Assembly (NCBI RefSeq): GCF_001707885.1 | Contig: NZ_MASS01000014.1 | Location: forward strand, 24,360 to 88,359 | Source of the DNA: Desulfosporosinus cupriresistens | GTDB lineage: Bacteria; Bacillota; Desulfitobacteriia; Desulfitobacteriales; Desulfitobacteriaceae | Length of the DNA stretch: 64,000 bases | Reading direction: 5' to 3' | Shown here: positions 61,301 through 64,000 of the stretch, piece by piece | Numbering within the stretch: position 1 is the first letter of the stretch | Layout of the letters: the number at the start of each line of letters is the position of its first letter | Program-made: the position numbers and the translations under genes | Notes under the pieces: model-generated | The model's database searches: none | Seen by the model: only the letters and a program-made list of their open reading frames with translations | Told to the model about the DNA's origin: nothing

Positions 61301-61896
61301 GTGGTGCAGGGAACTTAATCGGTGCCCAACAGCATGGGCATTTAGCGGCGGTGGGATTTGAATTGTATAGTCAAATGCTCAAAGAAGCGGTTCAGGAGCT
61401 GCGTGGAGAAACGGTTGAAGAAGTCATCGAACCGAGCATTGAACTTCAGGTGGATGCCTTTTTGCCAGATCCGTATGTTGTGGACCGCCAAACCAAGGCG
61501 TCACTGTATCAACGGTTGGCGATGGTTCGAGATGAGGAACAACTTGGTGAGATGGTTGACGAATTAGTGGATCGATTCGGAACCCCAACACGTGAAGTTG
61601 AACATCTAATTGAAATCATCCGGATTAAATTATTGGCCAGCACTTTAAAAATTGAACAGATTCAACAAGGCACACAGAGTGTTGCCATTCGTTTTTTGGC
61701 AGATCTAGGTATTAACGGTGAGCATCTGATGGCGGTCGCGTCGGCGTCCCCTCAACCATTATCTTTTAGGACGATGCCCAATGGGAATTTAGAATGCAAA
61801 ATACGCATCCGTACAACGGACCAAGAAGAGGTAATTGAGGCAGTTCGCCGAGTGCTTTCGACATTTTGCGACGTTGCTTCAAGGTTAACTCCTTGA
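58321..61896 (+). CDS. mfd: Transcription-repair coupling factor Mfd
   Basis: Translocase that displaces stalled RNA polymerase and recruits UvrA. 1191 residues: UvrB-like N-terminal modules (GKGQFALRGGILDIVPLDG), CarD-type RNA polymerase-interaction domain about 510-575 (PDDYVVHVHHGIGQFTGIDR), helicase with Walker A CGDVGYGKTEVALR (about 668), DEEQ box VIDEEQRFG (about 772), and C-terminal TRCF domain. Start uncertain: TTG 58321 or GTG 58324 behind GGGGG; ATG 58357 has poor spacing. Confidence 0.96.
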   Translation: MVDVHLFLLPERMSGLSTIHDYLRRGLDIKEIDQSLSCREWPQMIYDLTGSQKAACVAQLLRKSKPGLILTYSEEQAQKWANDLRTWCSQETILHLPTTEWLPFEVLGRSRETTSERIRVLNQLAQDPKCTVVASVLAVERRVFPIERWKKYTIEFEVGKGYALSEVLSALTVGGYERVETVEGKGQFALRGGILDIVPLDGEAVRIEFFDDEVDSIRTFDIGTQKSVASQNKVLISPAMEYVVTREELGQLRFAIRAEARKTIGRLQRAGKSEAADRLQSKVDFLVERLEEGILDENVYPYLNLVNTPLVPFFSYLSENHFVILDEPLRLKEQLEFQTNERLLEFTQQLEHGEGFVHPETQFIDYDDILSHGKQHPLIGLSTLLRQVPGLSPKRIFNLNAHPLTGFMGKTSKLVDEIGHRKEAGNVVALFVGDEDHVERLIQGLKDLGVTASRKELEDSVEEGHVYVYPYSLDQGFELPLGKLVVLTETEIYKRESKAVGKKPSPPVQKNIYIPDLKPDDYVVHVHHGIGQFTGIDRLEVGGIEKDYFGIRYAGEDRLYVPLDQLHLLQKYLGSGAESLPKLYKLGGTEWHKVKSKTRSAVKDMAIDLVKLYAQREAIQGYAFSSDNVWQNEFEEKFPYAETPDQLQSIADVKADMMRSRPMDRLLCGDVGYGKTEVALRAAFKAVTDSKQVAVLVPTTILAQQHFNTFTERFIGYPITIEMLSRFRSPKEQKEILQGLKDGRIDVIVGTHRILAEAVKFKDLGLLVIDEEQRFGVAHKEKLKTLKGNVDVLTLSATPIPRTLHMSLVGVRDMSVIETPPEGRYPVQTYVTEFRADVVRDAIRREIQRGGQVFYVHNRVEDMDQVTQYLSQLVPEARFGVAHGQMREMALERVMLAFLEQEMDVLVSTTIIETGLDMPNVNTLIIDEADRFGLSQLYQLRGRVGRSNRKAFAYLLYKPQKVLTEIAEKRLSAIREFTEFGAGFKIAMRDLEIRGAGNLIGAQQHGHLAAVGFELYSQMLKEAVQELRGETVEEVIEPSIELQVDAFLPDPYVVDRQTKASLYQRLAMVRDEEQLGEMVDELVDRFGTPTREVEHLIEIIRIKLLASTLKIEQIQQGTQSVAIRFLADLGINGEHLMAVASASPQPLSFRTMPNGNLECKIRIRTTDQEEVIEAVRRVLSTFCDVASRLTP

Positions 61897-61935
61897 TATA
61901 CTGTTCGTATGTCAAATTTGAAAGGGTGTGGCTAT

Positions 61936-62880
61936 ATGAAAAAGTCCCGAGTTGGGATAATTTTAGGAGTTATTGCATTGATGATTGTGACCACGGGGTG
62001 CTCTTCGTTGGTTGGTGGTAAATGGGCTGTGAAAGTTAACGGAGATTCTATCTTAGTTAAAGATTATGATGCCCGAGTAGCTGATGCCCAAAAAATATAT
62101 GAGAATCAAGGTCAGAAATTTGATACTGACCAAGGTAAACAGGTTTTAGCTCAGCTTAAAGGTCAGTTATTAGACCGCATGATCGAAGGAAAGCTTATCG
62201 CCCAAGAAGTAAAAAATCAAAAACTTAATCCTGAAGATGCAAAAGTGACAGCACAGGAAGATACGATCAAGAAGAATTTTGGGGCTGATGCTACTTTTCA
62301 AGATACTCTTAAGCAACAGGGTATGACCGAACCTGAATTAAAAAACTTCTTGACGGTTTACGAGAAAGTGACATCGGATGTTAAAGTACCTAGCGATAGT
62401 GAGGTTAGAGCCTTTTTTGATAAAAACGTTGCTAATTATAGCCAGTCTGAGAGTGTAACAGCCCGTCATATCTTGCTAAAAACGGAAGATGAAGCAAAAG
62501 CAGTTATTGAGCAACTTAAAGCGGGGGCAGATTTTGTTCAACTCGCTAAAGATAAGTCTATCGAGCCAGGGGCTAAAGAGTCAGGCGGAGATCTCGGAAC
62601 CTTTACTAAGGGAAAAATGGTTGCTGAATTCGAAAAGGCGGCGTTTGCTCAGAAAGTGGGCACATTTTCAACAACTCCTGTAAAAACAGAATTTGGTTAT
62701 CATGTGATCTTGGTTGAAGCGCATACAGCAGCAGTGGCTGCAGACTATGCCAAGGTGAAAGATCAAGTAGCCCAAGATGCACTGAACCAGGCGAAAGATA
62801 CCAAGTTCCAGACCTATTTCGACGATCTGCGAAAGAAGGCCAAGATTGAATATGCCAATGGATATCAGCCTGCAAGTTAA
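61936..62880 (+). CDS. prsA: PrsA-like peptidyl-prolyl isomerase lipoprotein
   Basis: Extracytoplasmic foldase. 314 residues: signal peptide IILGVIALMIVTTGC with lipobox TTGC, a SurA/PrsA N-terminal helical part (about 25-165), and a parvulin domain about 170-265 (ARHILLKTEDEAKAVIEQLK, SGGDLGTFTKGKMVAEFE, KTEFGYHVILVE). ATG 61936 behind AAAGGGTGTGG. Located between mfd and spoVT, as often in clostridia. Confidence 0.93.
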   Translation: MKKSRVGIILGVIALMIVTTGCSSLVGGKWAVKVNGDSILVKDYDARVADAQKIYENQGQKFDTDQGKQVLAQLKGQLLDRMIEGKLIAQEVKNQKLNPEDAKVTAQEDTIKKNFGADATFQDTLKQQGMTEPELKNFLTVYEKVTSDVKVPSDSEVRAFFDKNVANYSQSESVTARHILLKTEDEAKAVIEQLKAGADFVQLAKDKSIEPGAKESGGDLGTFTKGKMVAEFEKAAFAQKVGTFSTTPVKTEFGYHVILVEAHTAAVAADYAKVKDQVAQDALNQAKDTKFQTYFDDLRKKAKIEYANGYQPAS

Positions 62881-62889
62881 TTAAGCGTC

Positions 62890-62920
62890 AAAAAGAAGGC
62901 AATGAAAATTGCCTTCTTTT
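62890..62920 (+). terminator. Intrinsic terminator of prsA
   Basis: AAAAGAAGGCAAT-GAAA-ATTGCCTTCTTTT. Confidence 0.88.
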
Positions 62921-62939
62921 GTTTTACATTGGAAAAAAA

Positions 62940-62970
62940 TGAATAATTGGCAATCCCTAGATATATACTA
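62940..62970 (+). promoter_or_regulatory. spoVT: Putative sigma-G promoter of spoVT
   Basis: TGAATA at 62940-62945, an 18-base spacer and TATACTA at 62964-62970, close to the sigma-G consensus (TGAATA, CATACTA). spoVT is sigma-G controlled in B. subtilis. Confidence 0.65.
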
Positions 62971-63051
62971 TCATTGAATTTAAGGTTACAAAAGATTAAA
63001 ATGATGGACTAAATAGGTTTTCAGGAACGACAAAAGGAGGAATGTGCGTAT

Positions 63052-63615
63052 ATGAAAGCAACAGGTATTGTAAGAAGAATTGATGACCTCGGTCGTGTCG
63101 TTATTCCAAAAGAAATTCGTCGGACTCTCCGTATTCGGGAAGGAGATCCGTTAGAAATTTTTGTAGATCGAGAGGGAGAGGTTATACTAAAAAAATATTC
63201 GCCTATTCGCGAATTGGGTGAGTTCGCTAAAGAATATGCGGATTCGCTTTTTGAGGCAACTGGACATATTACTTGTATAACTGATCGAGATACTATTATT
63301 GCAGTATCTGGAGCATCTAAGAAAGAGTATCTAAATAGAGCAATAGGGCCCGCAGTGGAACAAGCGATGGGGGAAAGGAAGACCATTCATATTGCAATGG
63401 CAGGTGAACATGCCTCGTGCAAGAGCTGTCCTGAAAATGATGAAGAGGATAAATGCAAGTGCACTAGCGAAGTCATTGCACCGATTATCTCGCAAGGGGA
63501 TCCTATCGGTGCAGTGATTCTCATGTCCAAAGAACTTAATATGAAGATGGGAGAGTTGGAGATTAAATTGGTTGAAACTGCCGCAGCTTTTTTAGCAAAG
63601 CAGATGGAACAATAA
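63052..63615 (+). CDS. spoVT: Stage V sporulation regulator SpoVT
   Basis: Forespore transcription factor modulating sigma-G genes. 187 residues: N-terminal AbrB domain (MKATGIVRRIDDLGRVVIPK, EIRRTLRIREGDPLEIFVD) and C-terminal GAF domain (about 60-185; GDPIGAVILMSKE, VETAAAFLAKQMEQ). Longer than B. subtilis SpoVT by nine residues; the difference lies around a Cys-rich insert, Cys123, 126, 135 and 137 (CKSC..CKC), absent in B. subtilis. AAAGGAGG upstream. Confidence 0.96.
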   Translation: MKATGIVRRIDDLGRVVIPKEIRRTLRIREGDPLEIFVDREGEVILKKYSPIRELGEFAKEYADSLFEATGHITCITDRDTIIAVSGASKKEYLNRAIGPAVEQAMGERKTIHIAMAGEHASCKSCPENDEEDKCKCTSEVIAPIISQGDPIGAVILMSKELNMKMGELEIKLVETAAAFLAKQMEQ

Positions 63616-63663
63616 CATATTGCATGCAGATGAAATAAAGCGGTTAGCCGCTTTATTTTTTTA

Positions 63664-63790
63664 AGGGGGACACTCGGCCATCACGGCATCTTGCCATCCT
63701 TGGCGATGGTCCTCTCTCGCCATCCTGCAAGAAGGCTAATACGTGCGAAGACAGTGTCTTCGCGCGGGTGCAAGCCAGTTTAATTTATGC
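63664..63790 (+). repeat. Modular dispersed repeat, copy 5
   Basis: GGGGGACACTCGGCCATC module, then core CATCCTGCAAGAAGGC at 63721 and a degenerate right end GCAAGCCAGTTTAATTTAT. Directly upstream of mazG. Confidence 0.65.
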
Positions 63791-63796
63791 TAAAAT
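63788..63796 (+). promoter_or_regulatory. Extended -10 promoter for mazG
   Basis: TGC followed by TAAAAT (63791-63796), overlapping the end of the modular repeat; start codon 24 bases on. Confidence 0.5.
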
Positions 63797-63819
63797 GTCC
63801 ACAGGAGGTGTGAAAGAAA

Positions 63820-64000
63820 ATGTCCTCGTGTCTTCATGTTATTGGCTTAGGCCCTGCGGGCCTTGAACAGTTAACCCTTGGAAACTACCGTTGTATATGT
63901 GGTGCGAAGAAAATTTTTGCGCGAACATCACAGCATCCTTGTATTCAGGAGTTGGTGGCCGAAGGTGTACTTGTTGAATCGTTTGATGAGATCTATGCCA
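63820..64000 (+). CDS. mazG: MazG-family protein with tetrapyrrole methylase domain (3'-truncated by window edge)
   Basis: Only the first 60 residues are visible. CLHVIGLGPAGLEQLTLGNY is the SAM-type methylase-fold start of YabN-like proteins, which carry a C-terminal MazG nucleotide pyrophosphohydrolase. Position after spoVT matches yabN in B. subtilis. The MazG part lies outside the window, so its presence is inferred. AGGAGGTG is 9 bases before the ATG. Confidence 0.85.
   Translation, partial: MSSCLHVIGLGPAGLEQLTLGNYRCICGAKKIFARTSQHPCIQELVAEGVLVESFDEIYA

Overview
The window reads as chromosome from a spore-forming, anaerobic member of the Firmicutes (class Clostridia), most likely the Desulfosporosinus/Desulfitobacterium group. 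The evidence is moderate-to-low G+C sequence, two pyruvate:ferredoxin oxidoreductase genes, many sporulation and germination genes (bofA, gin, spoIIR, ger operon, cwlD, yabG, spoVG, fin, spoVT), a large Gram-positive type SRP RNA, and cyanophycin genes. The genus is an inference; no 16S gene is present.

Layout. The backbone follows the gene order known from the origin-proximal region of Bacillus subtilis: gyrA (partial) - pdxS-pdxT - serS - tRNA cluster - tadA - tRNA-Ser - SRP RNA - dnaX-ebfC-recR - bofA - gin - yaaO - darA - holB - ricT - yabA - rsmI - abrB - metG - tatD - yabE - rnmV - rsmA - yabG - ispE - purR - spoVG - glmU - prs - pth - fin - mfd - prsA - spoVT - mazG (partial). Several members of the B. 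subtilis order are absent here (guaB, dacA, tmk, yaaR, veg, sspF and the rRNA operons). Blocks are inserted: (1) 6.9-12.7 kb, a frameshifted membrane-protein gene, an orphan sensor kinase, a DinB-like protein, spoIIR and speD; (2) 16.6-25.3 kb, two tandem nifJ copies with matching promoters and terminators plus a small membrane ORF; (3) 25.4-29.3 kb, a gerA-type germinant receptor operon; (4) 40-42 kb, cwlD and a GH18 lipoprotein; (5) 44-51 kb, a glycosyltransferase, an L,D-transpeptidase and cphB-cphA; (6) 56.4 kb, a PRC-barrel protein.

How the genes work together. Most of the window is information processing (DNA gyrase, clamp loader tau/gamma and delta', RecR, YabA, Mfd, tRNA genes, SerRS, MetRS, TadA, RsmI, RsmA, RNase M5, Pth, SRP RNA). 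It is interleaved with sporulation regulators (BofA, Gin, Fin, SpoIIR, AbrB, SpoVG, SpoVT, RicT) and with spore cortex, coat and germination functions (Ger, CwlD, GH18 hydrolase, YabG). Metabolism is limited to PLP synthesis, pyruvate oxidation, decarboxylated SAM, cyanophycin storage, the isoprenoid precursor step IspE, UDP-GlcNAc and PRPP.

The most unusual non-coding content is a modular dispersed repeat family (at least seven right ends and several left ends). Its right end is a short hairpin followed by a T/A-rich stretch. It lies just upstream of serS, a tRNA-Ser gene, SRP RNA, cwlD, cphB and mazG, and in two cases it runs directly into an extended -10 promoter. Other small palindrome families, two candidate short leader or small RNAs at the nifJ pair, and a hairpin that sequesters the ribosome binding site of the short fin gene also merit a look. 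No CRISPR array, rRNA gene, prophage or recognisable insertion sequence is seen.
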